DNA of 62,152 nt from Syntrophorhabdaceae bacterium (GTDB taxonomy: Bacteria; Desulfobacterota; Syntrophorhabdia; Syntrophorhabdales; Syntrophorhabdaceae): the NCBI GenBank assembly GCA_026415675.1, contig JAOAGQ010000066.1:1-62152 (forward strand), read 5' to 3'. Of this stretch, positions 45,263-54,740 are shown one piece after another. The notes under the pieces are model-generated. The model was not told where the DNA came from, did no database searches, and saw only the letters and a program-made list of their open reading frames with translations. The stretch's first letter is position 1; every line of letters starts with the position of its first letter. Position numbers and translations under genes: made by a program.

Positions 45263-46297
45263 TTGAAGATACTGATTCTTGGTGTGAATGGCTTTATCGG
45301 TAACAGTCTCGCATCACGGATATTGACGGATACGGACTGGGAAGTATACGGTATGGATATAAGGGATGATAAACTCGAAGGATGTCAGAGAAACAGTCGT
45401 TTCCATTTTGTGGAAGGGGATATAACGATAAATAAGGAATGGATAGAGTACCATGTAAAAAAATGTGATGTCATCCTACCCCTCGTCGCTATAGCTACCC
45501 CTGCAACATATGTGAGAGAACCCTTGAAGGTCTTTAACCTTGACTTTGAAGAGAACCTGAAGATCGTAAGGTTATGTGTTAAGTATAACAAAAGACTTCT
45601 GTTTCCATCCACTTCCGAGGTATACGGGATGTGTACAGATAAAGAATTTAAAGAGGATGAGAGTAACCTCGTTTTAGGGCCCATCAGGATGCAGCGCTGG
45701 ATTTACAGTGCATCGAAACAGCTCCTCGACAGGGTTATATGGGCCTATGGATTCCAGCACGGCTTGAAATTTACCCTTTTCAGACCTTTTAACTGGATCG
45801 GGCCGAAACTCGATGAACTTACATCGGACCCGGAAAAGGAGGGGAGTTCCAGGGTTGTAACCCAGTTTATAAGTAGCCTCCTCCTCGGAGAACCTATCAA
45901 GCTTGTGGATGGGGGACTTCAACGGAGGTGCTTTACCTACATAGATGATGGCATCGATTGCCTGATGAAGATCATAGAGAACAAAGACGATAATCTAAAC
46001 GGCGAGATATTCAACATAGGTAATCCAAACAACGAGGCAACGGTGAGGGAGCTTGCATATAAACTCAAGGAGCTTTTTATAAATCATCCTGCCACAAAAC
46101 ATTATGAAAAGTACTCTGAGATAGTCGAGGTCTATTCAAAGGATTTTTACGGTGAAGGGTATCAGGATATAAACTTCAGGGTCCCTTCCATCGAAAAGGC
46201 GAAAAGGCTGATCGGATGGGTACCGAAGGTAGACCTGGATACGGCCTTGAAAAAGACCCTTGAGTATTACCTCGATACCAAGCTAAAGGGGTGTTGA
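45263..46297 (+). CDS. UDP-glucuronate oxidative decarboxylase (ArnA C-terminal half)
   Basis: 344 residues, extended SDR family. The NAD-binding motif is [10 protein letters not shown] (7-16), the catalytic Ser and Thr are in PSTSEVYGM, and the Tyr-x3-Lys is in [15 protein letters not shown]. ArnA-type features include [11 protein letters not shown] and the decarboxylase-specific Arg near the C-terminus. It converts UDP-glucuronate to UDP-4-keto-arabinose with NAD. TTG 45263 has GGGAGG 6 bases upstream. The next step needs the aminotransferase ArnB, which is not in this window. Confidence 0.9.
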   Translation: MKILILGVNGFIGNSLASRILTDTDWEVYGMDIRDDKLEGCQRNSRFHFVEGDITINKEWIEYHVKKCDVILPLVAIATPATYVREPLKVFNLDFEENLKIVRLCVKYNKRLLFPSTSEVYGMCTDKEFKEDESNLVLGPIRMQRWIYSASKQLLDRVIWAYGFQHGLKFTLFRPFNWIGPKLDELTSDPEKEGSSRVVTQFISSLLLGEPIKLVDGGLQRRCFTYIDDGIDCLMKIIENKDDNLNGEIFNIGNPNNEATVRELAYKLKELFINHPATKHYEKYSEIVEVYSKDFYGEGYQDINFRVPSIEKAKRLIGWVPKVDLDTALKKTLEYYLDTKLKGC

Positions 46298-46307
46298 CAT
46301 TTCATCG

Positions 46308-47228
46308 ATGGAAGGGATATTGGAATTGATCAAGCGATGCGAACTCTGTCCAAGACGATGCAGAGTAAACAGGCTATCGGGAGAGACCGGAGCCTGTGGG
46401 GTAGGGGCGGAGCTTAAGATAGCCCATTACGGTCCCCATTTCGGGGAAGAGCCTCCCATATCAGGCACCAATGGTTCGGGGAATATTTTTTTTACGGCAT
46501 GCAATATGCGTTGCCTTTACTGCCAGAATTATCAGATAAGCCAGAAGGGTATGGGGAGGTTTTTCTCCGTCGATGAACTTGTAGATATATGCCTTCACCT
46601 TGAGGAGATGGGTTGTCACAACATAAACCTTGTAAGTCCTACCCCGTATATCCCTTTTGTGGCCATTGCCATAGAAAGGGCAAGGGAAAAGGGTCTCAAA
46701 ATCCCTTTCGTTTATAATACGAATGCCTACGAAAATGTGGAGGCCCTTCGTTTACTGGAAGGTCTCATCGATATCTACCTTCCCGATTTCAAGTACTGGA
46801 GTCCTAAGATTGCGAGGAGACTTTCTCGGGTGCCGGAAAATAACGGCGGTTATCCGGAACATGCAAAACAGGCGATCCTCGAGATGAAAAGACAGGTAGG
46901 GGATCTTTTTATTGAGAACGGCATAGCGAAAAAGGGACTCCTTTTGCGCCATCTTGTCCTGCCTGCAGGACTCTCCGGGACAAGGGATATTATCCTCTGG
47001 ATAAGAGAACATTTAGGGACAAACACATATATAAGCCTTATGTCCCAGTATAATCCTTTACATGAGGCACACAGTTATCCTATGATTAACAGGAGAATAA
47101 GGGCAGAGGAGTACGATGGAATGGTCAACTTAATGGTGGAACACGGTTTCGAAAATGTGTTTATCCAGGAGATGGAGAGCGCAGAGCTTTTTGTCCCTGA
47201 TTTCAACAAGGCCATGCCTTTTAATTAA
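46308..47228 (+). CDS. Radical SAM protein, PflX-like putative activase
   Basis: 306 residues. An N-terminal Cys cluster (CELCPRRCRVNRLSGETGAC) precedes the radical SAM motif ACNMRCLYCQNYQIS (CxxxCxxC, near residues 65-72) and a partial TIM barrel. It resembles the PflX family, annotated as pyruvate formate-lyase activating enzyme-like, whose true targets are unknown. No glycyl-radical enzyme is nearby. It starts 10 bases after the decarboxylase gene, so it sits on the same transcript, though I see no direct functional link to aminoarabinose. Confidence 0.86.
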   Translation: MEGILELIKRCELCPRRCRVNRLSGETGACGVGAELKIAHYGPHFGEEPPISGTNGSGNIFFTACNMRCLYCQNYQISQKGMGRFFSVDELVDICLHLEEMGCHNINLVSPTPYIPFVAIAIERAREKGLKIPFVYNTNAYENVEALRLLEGLIDIYLPDFKYWSPKIARRLSRVPENNGGYPEHAKQAILEMKRQVGDLFIENGIAKKGLLLRHLVLPAGLSGTRDIILWIREHLGTNTYISLMSQYNPLHEAHSYPMINRRIRAEEYDGMVNLMVEHGFENVFIQEMESAELFVPDFNKAMPFN

Positions 47229-47246
47229 GTATTAGGAGGTTGGAAT

Positions 47247-47732
47247 ATGGAGATAAAGACCATAAGGATTAATATCCCGGAAGGGCTGAACATCATCATA
47301 GGGCAATCCCACTTTGTGAAAACCGTAGAGGATATGTATGAGATCCTTGCCGGTTCATCCCCTTCCCTTAAATTCGGCGTCGCCTTTTCAGAGGCGAGTG
47401 GCCCGTGTCTTGTAAGGTATGAAGGTAACGATGAGGAACTCATGAAGGTCGCATATGAAACCTCCTTGCAGCTATCCTGTGGTCACACCTTTGTAATATT
47501 TTTAAAGGATGGTTATCCCATCAATGTGCTCAATGCGATAAAACTGTGTCAGGAGGTATGCCATGTGATCTGTGCAACGGCGAACCCCCTGGAGGTGATT
47601 ATAGCAGAGACAGAACAGGGTCGGGGTATCATGGGTGTTATCGATGGGGCAAGACCAAAAGGTGTTGAGACGGATGAGGCAAAAAAGGAGAGAAAGGCCC
47701 TTCTTAGGAGATTCAGATACAAACTGACGTGA
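47247..47732 (+). CDS. Adenosine-specific kinase family protein
   Basis: 161 residues, matching the adenosine-specific kinase family (PF04008), mostly found in archaea and thermophiles. Conserved stretches include NIIIGQSHFVKTVEDMYE, KFGVAFSEASGPCLVR, the segment CHVICATANPLEVIIAET and GRGIMGVIDG. The family name rests on a structural/biochemical proposal, and its cellular role is uncertain. AGGAGG precedes the ATG. The next gene overlaps it by 4 bases (GTGA). Confidence 0.88.
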   Translation: MEIKTIRINIPEGLNIIIGQSHFVKTVEDMYEILAGSSPSLKFGVAFSEASGPCLVRYEGNDEELMKVAYETSLQLSCGHTFVIFLKDGYPINVLNAIKLCQEVCHVICATANPLEVIIAETEQGRGIMGVIDGARPKGVETDEAKKERKALLRRFRYKLT

Positions 47733-48403
47733 AGTTCATCCATTATTTTTTTAAAAAGAAGACCGTCTGGAAGACAACGTGGATTGGAAAGTTTTCCATT
47801 CTGATACTGATGTTGATACTTTTTTTTGGGATGAAGGGTCTGTGGTTGAACGTGATAACGTCTTTTGTCACCGCAGAGGATACAACGAAGAAAGCGGAGG
47901 CCATCGTTATAGAACACTGGAATCGTCCGTCGAGATCGAGTATAAACACCGCCTTCAGGCTCCTCTCAGAAGGTATTGGCAAGGCTGTATTTGTTACGGA
48001 GTATAGCTTTACGAAAGGCAAACCTGTAAACGGTATCGAGATACCCCGCTATTACCGGGAGATCCTCGCCCTGTATTTCAAGAGTGAGGGTTTTGATATA
48101 GGACAGGTAACGATGATACCTGTTACCGTTAAAGACCCCGTTACCTGGAACACGGCGAACGATGTAACGGATTTTTTAAAACATCAGGGTATAACCTCCA
48201 TGATACTCCTTACCCCCTGGTATCATAGCAGAAGAAGCTGCGATGTATACTTAGAACTCGGCAAGGGGAAGGGAATAACGGTATTTTGTAAACCTGTCGA
48301 GGGTGAGATAAACAGGGAAAACTGGTGGAGGTCCCATAACGGTCTCGATGCGGTCTTCTCCGAAGTCGCAAAGAGACTATTCTACATTGTAGCGGTTAGA
48401 TAG
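47729..48403 (+). CDS. DUF218/YdcF-like membrane-anchored protein
   Basis: 224 residues. One N-terminal membrane helix (about 22-42) is followed by an extracytoplasmic domain. EAIVIEHWNRP aligns with the opening strand of DUF218 proteins, and TANDVTDFLKHQGITSMILLTPWYHSRRSCDVYLE matches their C-terminal half, including the T/S-W/S-YHSRR motif. YdcF/SanA/ElyC relatives are linked to envelope integrity and polyprenyl-carrier homeostasis, which would suit the arn cluster. GTG start 47729 overlaps the upstream stop. It ends the rightward cluster. Confidence 0.75.
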   Translation: MKFIHYFFKKKTVWKTTWIGKFSILILMLILFFGMKGLWLNVITSFVTAEDTTKKAEAIVIEHWNRPSRSSINTAFRLLSEGIGKAVFVTEYSFTKGKPVNGIEIPRYYREILALYFKSEGFDIGQVTMIPVTVKDPVTWNTANDVTDFLKHQGITSMILLTPWYHSRRSCDVYLELGKGKGITVFCKPVEGEINRENWWRSHNGLDAVFSEVAKRLFYIVAVR

Positions 48404-48432
48404 GGTCTATAAGAGTACGTTTTGGACGACCT

Positions 48433-49632
48433 TCAGTACATGAATATACCGTTTTCGTAAATAACCGTTTTCTTTCCTGATGTTAGATATGCGGTAACCC
48501 TCTTTGCCTCTGTATTGACAAGATCCCAGTGTAGGGCGGATTCGTTGAATCCAAGCATTTTTTTGTCTCTATCCGTCAAGGAGGATGGGTCGCCAGCATA
48601 CGTGTCCGTATAAGAGGCCCCAAGGGCTATATGGCAGTTACCGTAGGGACCACCAAAATTCTCATCGAAGAGGGTATCCGCCATAAATCTGTCGATGCGG
48701 GAGAACCTTCTGTCCGTCAGGGAAAATTCCCCAACCCTTGATGCCCCTCTATCGATTTTTATCTGTTCTGCGGCGAAGACCTCCCCTTCTTTTGCCTCTA
48801 TTTTTTTAACCACCCCCTTTTCAAAGTGAAGCCTCACCTCCTCAACGTAGTTGCCGCTTCTAAAGGACGGGAGGTTTGCGTAAAACTTCCCCGAGGTACC
48901 TCTCCAGTCCGGGGACATAAAGACCTCAAAACTCGGTATGTTATGACCTGATATACCCTTCCAGAGCCTTTTTTCCCCGGGCGTTATCTTCAAATCCACA
49001 TTTTCCGACTCTATATGGAATAGTTTCACCTTAAGGCTATTAAGCCATTTTTTTATCTCCGTTGTGTTCCTGTAAATCTCATCCCATCGAGAAGAAGGGT
49101 CTTCTCCATCGAGATGGCAGGCTTTTATAATCTGGGATACATACGTTTCCATGTCTGTCTTTGCCTGGGACGCGAGTTCTTCTGTGGGGTATGTACATAA
49201 TGTCCAGCTATAAAGCCCCGATGCCTCCCTCTTATCGAGTATATCCCTTAGGAACTTCCTTGCCACAAGGACCTTTCCGATCCTTTTAGGGTCAATATCC
49301 TTTAGGTGTGTCAAAGATTCCGGGGCACGTAGAAAAATCCTCCCGTTTAAGTTCTCGTACAACTCCTTCTCCCCTGGAGGGATGAAGAGGAGCTGTCTTT
49401 TGTCCGCCTTACTGTAAAATGTCTTTTCCATCCTTGATGTCCCTGTCATCCTGTGAACGGGGTTTATACCCATGTCCATGAGTTTTGCATAGATGACCTC
49501 CGCGAGTCTCAAGGCAGGGGGGTCGTATTGGATAAAAACTATCTCTCCCTTTTTAAACCTCCCTTTTCTTGCGGTTTTTAGCCCCCATATGAGTATGTCC
49601 CCGTATTTATTTAGGTGATCCTCTGTAAACAT
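48433..49632 (-). CDS. M29 family aminopeptidase
   Basis: A 399-residue metallo-aminopeptidase of the thermophilic AmpS/AmpT type. Metal and catalytic residues are visible: Glu in HNIPSFEVFMSPD, Glu in RVGEFSLTD, His in GNCHIALGASYTDTY, and the late LHWDLV motif with His and Asp. It releases N-terminal amino acids from peptides in the cytoplasm. GGGGAGG precedes the ATG, which lies 26 bases inside the upstream radical SAM gene, so it is translationally coupled. Confidence 0.92.
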   Translation of the reverse strand: MFTEDHLNKYGDILIWGLKTARKGRFKKGEIVFIQYDPPALRLAEVIYAKLMDMGINPVHRMTGTSRMEKTFYSKADKRQLLFIPPGEKELYENLNGRIFLRAPESLTHLKDIDPKRIGKVLVARKFLRDILDKREASGLYSWTLCTYPTEELASQAKTDMETYVSQIIKACHLDGEDPSSRWDEIYRNTTEIKKWLNSLKVKLFHIESENVDLKITPGEKRLWKGISGHNIPSFEVFMSPDWRGTSGKFYANLPSFRSGNYVEEVRLHFEKGVVKKIEAKEGEVFAAEQIKIDRGASRVGEFSLTDRRFSRIDRFMADTLFDENFGGPYGNCHIALGASYTDTYAGDPSSLTDRDKKMLGFNESALHWDLVNTEAKRVTAYLTSGKKTVIYENGIFMY

Positions 49633-50668
49633 CTTTATTTCCTCCCCGTTTCTCTTTTAATAAATCTATCCCATCGAATACGCTTCCTTTTATTCTCCTC
49701 AAACCTTTTTCGATAATGAACTCCCCTTCTTTTATCTCCTCTGCCTTCCATTCGATTTGGATACCCCGTGCGGCCAATTCATAGATATTTGACCTTCTGT
49801 GTCCCAAGAGATGGGGGATGTCTTTTCTGTTTAAAAGGACAAGGATATCTCCTGTGATACGTTCCTTTTTGAGTACCGATGATAAGCCGAGATAAAAGGC
49901 ACAGGATTTTACGAGATACCCAAAGGCAGGATGGTATGGCCCTGCCACTATCCCTTTCTTTACAAACTCTCCTTCTGTAAGCCCCATCTTTACGGTGGGT
50001 ATACCATATTTTAAGGCACCAAGATAAATATAGGTGGCCCTCTCCACCGCGTCCATTAGCTCGATAGGGGTAAAGCTTCCATCCCTGTACATATCGTATA
50101 AAACGGTATCCTTCAGGACGACAAGGGGATATATCCTGATATACGATGGGGTAAGCTGGGCAATAGCCCTTGAAGTATTTTCGATATCCCCCCATGTCTC
50201 ATGAAGAAGTCCGACCATCACCTGAATGGCTACGGTAAAGCCAAAACCTTTTAGAAGGTTATAGATAGAGAAGAGGCTATTTACATCATGCCCTCTGTTT
50301 AATACTTCGAGAATCTTATCGTTGAAGGTAGGGATGCCGAGCTCAACGGTTGTTACCTTGAAATTTTTCAATATGTCAATAAAGTCCATATCTACCGCGG
50401 AAGGTTTTGTGGAGATACGGAAGTTTGATATTCGGTCCATATAAGGCTTAAAGGCCTCGAAGATCAAAAGGACCTTATCTTTCTCTATCCCGAAGAAATT
50501 ACCACCGAAGAGGCCTACCTCGAACTTCCCTTTTCCTTTTACACAGTTCATCGTCTCTTGGATCACATAAGTTAAGGAGGGGTGCTCCGGGCCTGTAATA
50601 TAACCCTGATTACAGTATATGCAACGTCGTGTGCAGCCAAGATGGGGAAGAAAAACGGGGACTATCAA
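49607..50668 (-). CDS. Radical SAM protein of the Elp3-like type (no acetyltransferase domain)
   Basis: 353 residues. The radical SAM motif GCTRRCIYCNQG (CxxxCxxC, near 12-19) lies at the very start, followed by VGLFGGNFFGI and TVELGIPTFNDKILEVLNRGHD, which resemble the Elp3/MiaB-like oxidoreductase subgroup. The C-terminal GNAT domain of true Elp3 is absent. A gene of this type next to rnc is, to my knowledge, a recurrent arrangement. Substrate unknown. The start appears to be TTG (50668) without a good ribosome binding site. rnc ends 61 bases upstream. Confidence 0.85.
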   Translation of the reverse strand: MIVPVFLPHLGCTRRCIYCNQGYITGPEHPSLTYVIQETMNCVKGKGKFEVGLFGGNFFGIEKDKVLLIFEAFKPYMDRISNFRISTKPSAVDMDFIDILKNFKVTTVELGIPTFNDKILEVLNRGHDVNSLFSIYNLLKGFGFTVAIQVMVGLLHETWGDIENTSRAIAQLTPSYIRIYPLVVLKDTVLYDMYRDGSFTPIELMDAVERATYIYLGALKYGIPTVKMGLTEGEFVKKGIVAGPYHPAFGYLVKSCAFYLGLSSVLKKERITGDILVLLNRKDIPHLLGHRRSNIYELAARGIQIEWKAEEIKEGEFIIEKGLRRIKGSVFDGIDLLKEKRGGNKDVYRGSPK

Positions 50669-50729
50669 GATGCAAGATCACAGAAAAGTTTATATGGGGA
50701 AGAAAGGGGTAGAGAATTTAACTTTCCGT

Positions 50730-51407
50730 TCATCCCGATTCTGCCTTTAAGATTTCTTCAAGGAGTCTTTTTGCAGCCTGTTGTTCTGCCTCCTTTTTAC
50801 TCTTCCCCTCACCCTTTGATCTGAAATGGTTTCCCACAAAGACGGTTACGGAAAAACCATTTTTGGTCTTTCTGCTGAATTTATATTTGGGCAAGAGTCC
50901 CCATTTTTTCTGGGAGTATTCCTGAAGGCTGTTCTTTGGGTTTTTCTCCGTAAGCCTCTCCTCTTTAAAATATGGGAGAAAAAGCCTTTTTATAACCCCC
51001 TTTGTCTTCAATATACCGCCATCGAGATAAACGGCACCAATTAAGGCCTCAAACATGTTTGAGAGTACCTTCGATGCCTCAGGGACTAAATCATCACCGT
51101 TGCCGTAATTTATATGCTTATTTAGACCTATATCAAGGGCGATCTCCGTTAACGTCTCTTTTCTCACTAGGACTGAGCGGGCATTACTTAAGAAACCCTC
51201 ATCTTTGCCCTTGAATTTACTGTATAGAAGGATCGATATGAGACAATTCAAAACGGCATCGCCTAAATATTCGAGCTTTTCGTTGTCGGACCTCCTCTTA
51301 TCCTTTTTCTCGTTGAAACAGGAGATGTGGGTGATGGCCTCCTTCAAAAGTCTTTGATCCTTAAACTTGTAACCTATAACCTTTTCTAAATCTGTTTGTT
51401 CCTCCAT
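50730..51407 (-). CDS. rnc: Ribonuclease III
   Basis: Cleaves double-stranded RNA, processing rRNA precursors and mRNAs. It is 225 residues. The catalytic signature NEKLEYLGDAVLNCLIS occupies 42-58, and the second acidic site is in NMFEALIGAVYLDGG. The C-terminal dsRNA-binding domain (about 155-222) has NPKNSLQEYSQKKWG and SKKEAEQQAAKRLLEEI. Length and motifs are complete. It begins 7 bases after the acyl-CoA ligase stop. Confidence 0.96.
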   Translation of the reverse strand: MEEQTDLEKVIGYKFKDQRLLKEAITHISCFNEKKDKRRSDNEKLEYLGDAVLNCLISILLYSKFKGKDEGFLSNARSVLVRKETLTEIALDIGLNKHINYGNGDDLVPEASKVLSNMFEALIGAVYLDGGILKTKGVIKRLFLPYFKEERLTEKNPKNSLQEYSQKKWGLLPKYKFSRKTKNGFSVTVFVGNHFRSKGEGKSKKEAEQQAAKRLLEEILKAESG

Positions 51408-51414
51408 GCATATT

Positions 51415-52995
51415 TTATATCTTAAACGCCTCTTCCATTCCAGTATATTTTTTCCTCAATTTAGGTTTTTCAATCTTTCCCGTTGGGTTTCTCGGGACTT
51501 CCCCGAAGAATACCTTTCTCGGTCTCTTATATTTAGGTAAACCCTCACAGAATTTAATGACCTCCTCTTCTGTCAGCGTTTTTCCAGGTACAACATCCAC
51601 GATGACGGCAACTATCTCTCCAAGCCTTTCATCAGGTAGTCCTATGGCCGCTACATCCTTTACATCGGGATGGTTATGGATAAAATCTTCTACCTCGACG
51701 GGAAATACGTTTTCGCCCCCTGTTATGATGATATCCTTTTTGCGGTCAACAAGCCATATAAAGCCATCCTCATCTTCCCTCGCCATATCCCCTGTAAAGA
51801 GCCAGCCGTTTATCAGTGTTCTTGCCGTTGCCTCGGGGTTTTTGTAATACTCCCTCATCACACCGTTACCCCGGACACAGAGTTCCCCCGGTTCTCCTTT
51901 TTTCACAGGCCTGCCCTGTTCATCGACTATCTTGGTCTCCCAGTTAAAACCAGGGATGCCTATGGCCCCTATCTTGTGCTCATTGCCGATTCCCAGATGG
52001 ACGCAACCAGGCCCTGTGGATTCACTCAGACCGTAGTTTGTATCGTAGTCCATGTTGGGAAAATATTCTTTCCAGTGTTTTATAAGGGAAGGGGGAACGG
52101 GTTGTGCCCCTATATGCATGAGCCTCCATTTGCTTAAGTTATAGTCCGTTGGCTTCAGTTCTCCGCTATCAAATTTTAAGAGTATATCCTGTGCCCAAGG
52201 GACCAATAACCATACGATGGTGCCCCCTTCTTCACTCACCGCCTCGAGGACCCATTCAGGGGATACACCCTTTAAGATAACGGCCCTTCCCCCTACAATA
52301 AAACTCCCAAACCAGTGCATCTTTGCCCCGGTATGGTATAGAGGGGGTATGAGGATGAAGCAATCATCTTTTGTTTGCCTGTGGTGCTGATTTTCTGTGA
52401 TACAGGCACAGAGCATGTTGTTATGGGTAAGAAGTATCGGCTTTGGTTGACCCGTTGTGCCTGATGTAAAATAGAGTCCACAGGGGTCATCATAGGTGAG
52501 TTCTACATTCAGAGGTGTTGCCGGAGATCCCTCAAGGAGTGTTTCAAAGGATGAGGCATAGGAAGGGATGTTTTTTCCCACACAGATATAATCGGTTACG
52601 GTGGGGAGGTTATCCTTTATTGCGTCAATCCGAGGTATAAATTCCTCGTCAAAGACGACAACTTTGGGTTCTGCCACATCGCAGCAGTATTTAACATCCT
52701 CAGCGGTAAATCTAAAGTTCAGAGGAACGACCCATGCCCCTGTTCTTACGATACCAAAATAGGCTACAAGCCAGTTTATAGAGTTCATCATAAAATGGAC
52801 GACCTTGTCTCCCTTTTTCACCCCCTTTTCCACGAGGACGTTGGAGAACTTGTCCGCCCTTTCATCGAATTCTCTCCATGTTATGGACCATCTCTTCTTT
52901 TCTGCGGGGATCCGTTCGATCAAGGCCACATCGTTTGGGTACATTCTTCCGTTTCTTGCCAGTATTTCTCCTATGTGAGTGTATACATCACCCAT
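51415..52995 (-). CDS. AMP-forming acyl-CoA ligase (first of a divergent pair)
   Basis: 526 residues of the ANL superfamily. The AMP-binding motif is YFTSGTTGQPKPILLTH (near 172-188), with YGLSEST (A5), WLFTGDMA (A7), VDRKKDIIITGGENVFP (A8 hinge) and the catalytic Lys in NPTGKIEKPKLR near the C-terminus. It activates a carboxylic acid to its CoA thioester; chain length or aromatic preference is not readable. GGAGG lies 8 bases before the ATG. It heads the rnc/radical SAM/aminopeptidase transcript and diverges from a related ligase. Confidence 0.92.
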   Translation of the reverse strand: MGDVYTHIGEILARNGRMYPNDVALIERIPAEKKRWSITWREFDERADKFSNVLVEKGVKKGDKVVHFMMNSINWLVAYFGIVRTGAWVVPLNFRFTAEDVKYCCDVAEPKVVVFDEEFIPRIDAIKDNLPTVTDYICVGKNIPSYASSFETLLEGSPATPLNVELTYDDPCGLYFTSGTTGQPKPILLTHNNMLCACITENQHHRQTKDDCFILIPPLYHTGAKMHWFGSFIVGGRAVILKGVSPEWVLEAVSEEGGTIVWLLVPWAQDILLKFDSGELKPTDYNLSKWRLMHIGAQPVPPSLIKHWKEYFPNMDYDTNYGLSESTGPGCVHLGIGNEHKIGAIGIPGFNWETKIVDEQGRPVKKGEPGELCVRGNGVMREYYKNPEATARTLINGWLFTGDMAREDEDGFIWLVDRKKDIIITGGENVFPVEVEDFIHNHPDVKDVAAIGLPDERLGEIVAVIVDVVPGKTLTEEEVIKFCEGLPKYKRPRKVFFGEVPRNPTGKIEKPKLRKKYTGMEEAFKI

Positions 52996-53031
52996 GGTAT
53001 AAACCTCCTCATGTATTTGATAATTTTAGTG

Positions 53032-53060
53032 TTGACAAAATACATATCAAAATTTATCAT
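53032..53060 (+). promoter_or_regulatory. Promoter of the second acyl-CoA ligase gene
   Basis: Perfect TTGACA (53032-53037), 17-base spacer and TATCAT (53055-53060), identical in hexamers and spacing to the trxA promoter. It lies in the 115-base divergent region between the two ligase genes. Confidence 0.7.
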
Positions 53061-53110
53061 GCTAATAATCACAAAAGCAACTTAAAAAAAGTATACAAAA
53101 GGAGGGTGTT

Positions 53111-54709
53111 ATGAATTTCGGTGTCTTCTCTGGGTTGAATGCAAGCAAATTTCCAAAACGGGAGTTTATCATCGAGAGCTACCCATCAAAAGGTATTAGA
53201 AGATCCCTGACATGGGAGGAGTTTGATGACCAGGCGAATAAACTCGCCAATTATCTGATTAACGTATGTGGTGTAAAAAAAGGGGATATCGTCCTCCATC
53301 TGATGATGAACAGTATGGAATGGTATGCGAGTTATATCGGTGTTCTAAAGACAGGGGCAACGGTAACACCCCTTAACTTTCGATTTGCCACAAGCGACAT
53401 AAAATACGCTGCCGATGTAACAAAATGTAAGGTTTTTCTCTTTGGAGATGCATTCAACCAGAGGATTGAACCGATTATGAAGGAGATGGAATACTGCAAA
53501 CACTTCATCACCCTCGGGGAAAACCTGTTGCCAGGGGTGGTCTCATACAAGGAGATTATGGAGAAAGGGGATAAGAGTCTCGTATGTGTGGAGACCGACG
53601 ATGATGACATGGCGGAGCTTATGTTTACATCGGGAACGACTGGGGCACCGAAACCGGTGTGCCATACCCATAAGACCCTTTTCTATATAGGCATAGGGAA
53701 CGCATTAACATACAACGAGGGCTATAGCAGCGTATACCTTGCCCCCCACCCATTCTATCACAGTGGAACACTCTTTCTCTCTTTCCCCAGTTATATCGCC
53801 GCAGGGAAGGTATTGATGCCGATGGAGTTGCAGCCCGAATATTACCTCCGATCCATAGCGGATGAGAAATGTACGGGGGGCTGGAATACGGTGCCCACAT
53901 GGTCCGATGTGATAAACGCTATAAAATCGGGGAAAATAGACCTATCCCAATACGACCTCTCCGCTTTAAGACATATCGAAATTGGGGCCCAGCCTGTGCC
54001 TTATGTGTTACTTGAAGACTCAAAAAAGATATTCCCGAATCTGCCCATATCCAACATATACGGGATCACAGAAGGCGGTGGTGGCGGGCTTACCAACTGC
54101 TACGATGAAGATATCATGAGAAAACCAGGGTCTATAGGAAAGGCCACCGTTTTTATGGAGGCAAAGGTGGTAGATAGTGAGGGTAACGAGCTGCCTCCTG
54201 GAAAGGTGGGGGAGCTCCTCTTGAAGGGACCGAGGTTGATGAAAGAATACGCATTCAACCCTGAGATGACGGCAAAGACCATTACCGACGGATGGCTCCA
54301 CACAGGAGACCTTGCATACAAAGATGAGGAGGGTTTTATCTTCTTCGCTGACAGGGCAAAGGATCTTATCATAAGAGGGGGTGAGAACATTTTCCCTGCG
54401 GAGATAGAGGATGTGTTGAGGAAACATCCGAAGATACAGGATGTGGCAGTTTTGGGTTACCCCCATCCGAGACTTGTCGAGATCGTCATGGCGATTGTTC
54501 AGGTAAAAGAAGGGGAGACCATAACGGATGAGGAGATTATAGACTTCTGCAAGGAGAGGGGTCTTGCCAAATACAAATGGCCCGAAAAGATGGTGTATGC
54601 CCCTATCCCAAGGAATCCTGCCGGAAAGATAGAGAAGCCGAAACTAAGGGATATATACGTGAAGCCAGCAAAAGAGGCCATGGAGGCCGAACTTAAAAAG
54701 GGTAGCTGA
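53111..54709 (+). CDS. AMP-forming acyl-CoA ligase (second of a divergent pair)
   Basis: 532 residues, ANL superfamily, clearly related to the divergent neighbour. The AMP motif is LMFTSGTTGAPKPVCHTH, with YGITEGGGGG (A5), WLHTGDLAYK (A7), ADRAKDLIIRGGENIFP (A8) and the catalytic Lys in NPAGKIEKPKLR. The Gly-rich stretch after the A5 motif differs from the neighbour's SESTGPG and may mean a different acyl pocket. The acid substrate is unknown. GGAGGGTGTT precedes the ATG. Confidence 0.92.
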   Translation: MNFGVFSGLNASKFPKREFIIESYPSKGIRRSLTWEEFDDQANKLANYLINVCGVKKGDIVLHLMMNSMEWYASYIGVLKTGATVTPLNFRFATSDIKYAADVTKCKVFLFGDAFNQRIEPIMKEMEYCKHFITLGENLLPGVVSYKEIMEKGDKSLVCVETDDDDMAELMFTSGTTGAPKPVCHTHKTLFYIGIGNALTYNEGYSSVYLAPHPFYHSGTLFLSFPSYIAAGKVLMPMELQPEYYLRSIADEKCTGGWNTVPTWSDVINAIKSGKIDLSQYDLSALRHIEIGAQPVPYVLLEDSKKIFPNLPISNIYGITEGGGGGLTNCYDEDIMRKPGSIGKATVFMEAKVVDSEGNELPPGKVGELLLKGPRLMKEYAFNPEMTAKTITDGWLHTGDLAYKDEEGFIFFADRAKDLIIRGGENIFPAEIEDVLRKHPKIQDVAVLGYPHPRLVEIVMAIVQVKEGETITDEEIIDFCKERGLAKYKWPEKMVYAPIPRNPAGKIEKPKLRDIYVKPAKEAMEAELKKGS

Positions 54710-54740
54710 TAGATAAATGAAAGGGTTATAGGTAAGAAGG

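Noticed and set aside
44346-46297. Split ArnA as a frameshift error
   Set aside because: The two halves have separate starts and stops, a GGGAGG site before the second, and full-length independent domains.
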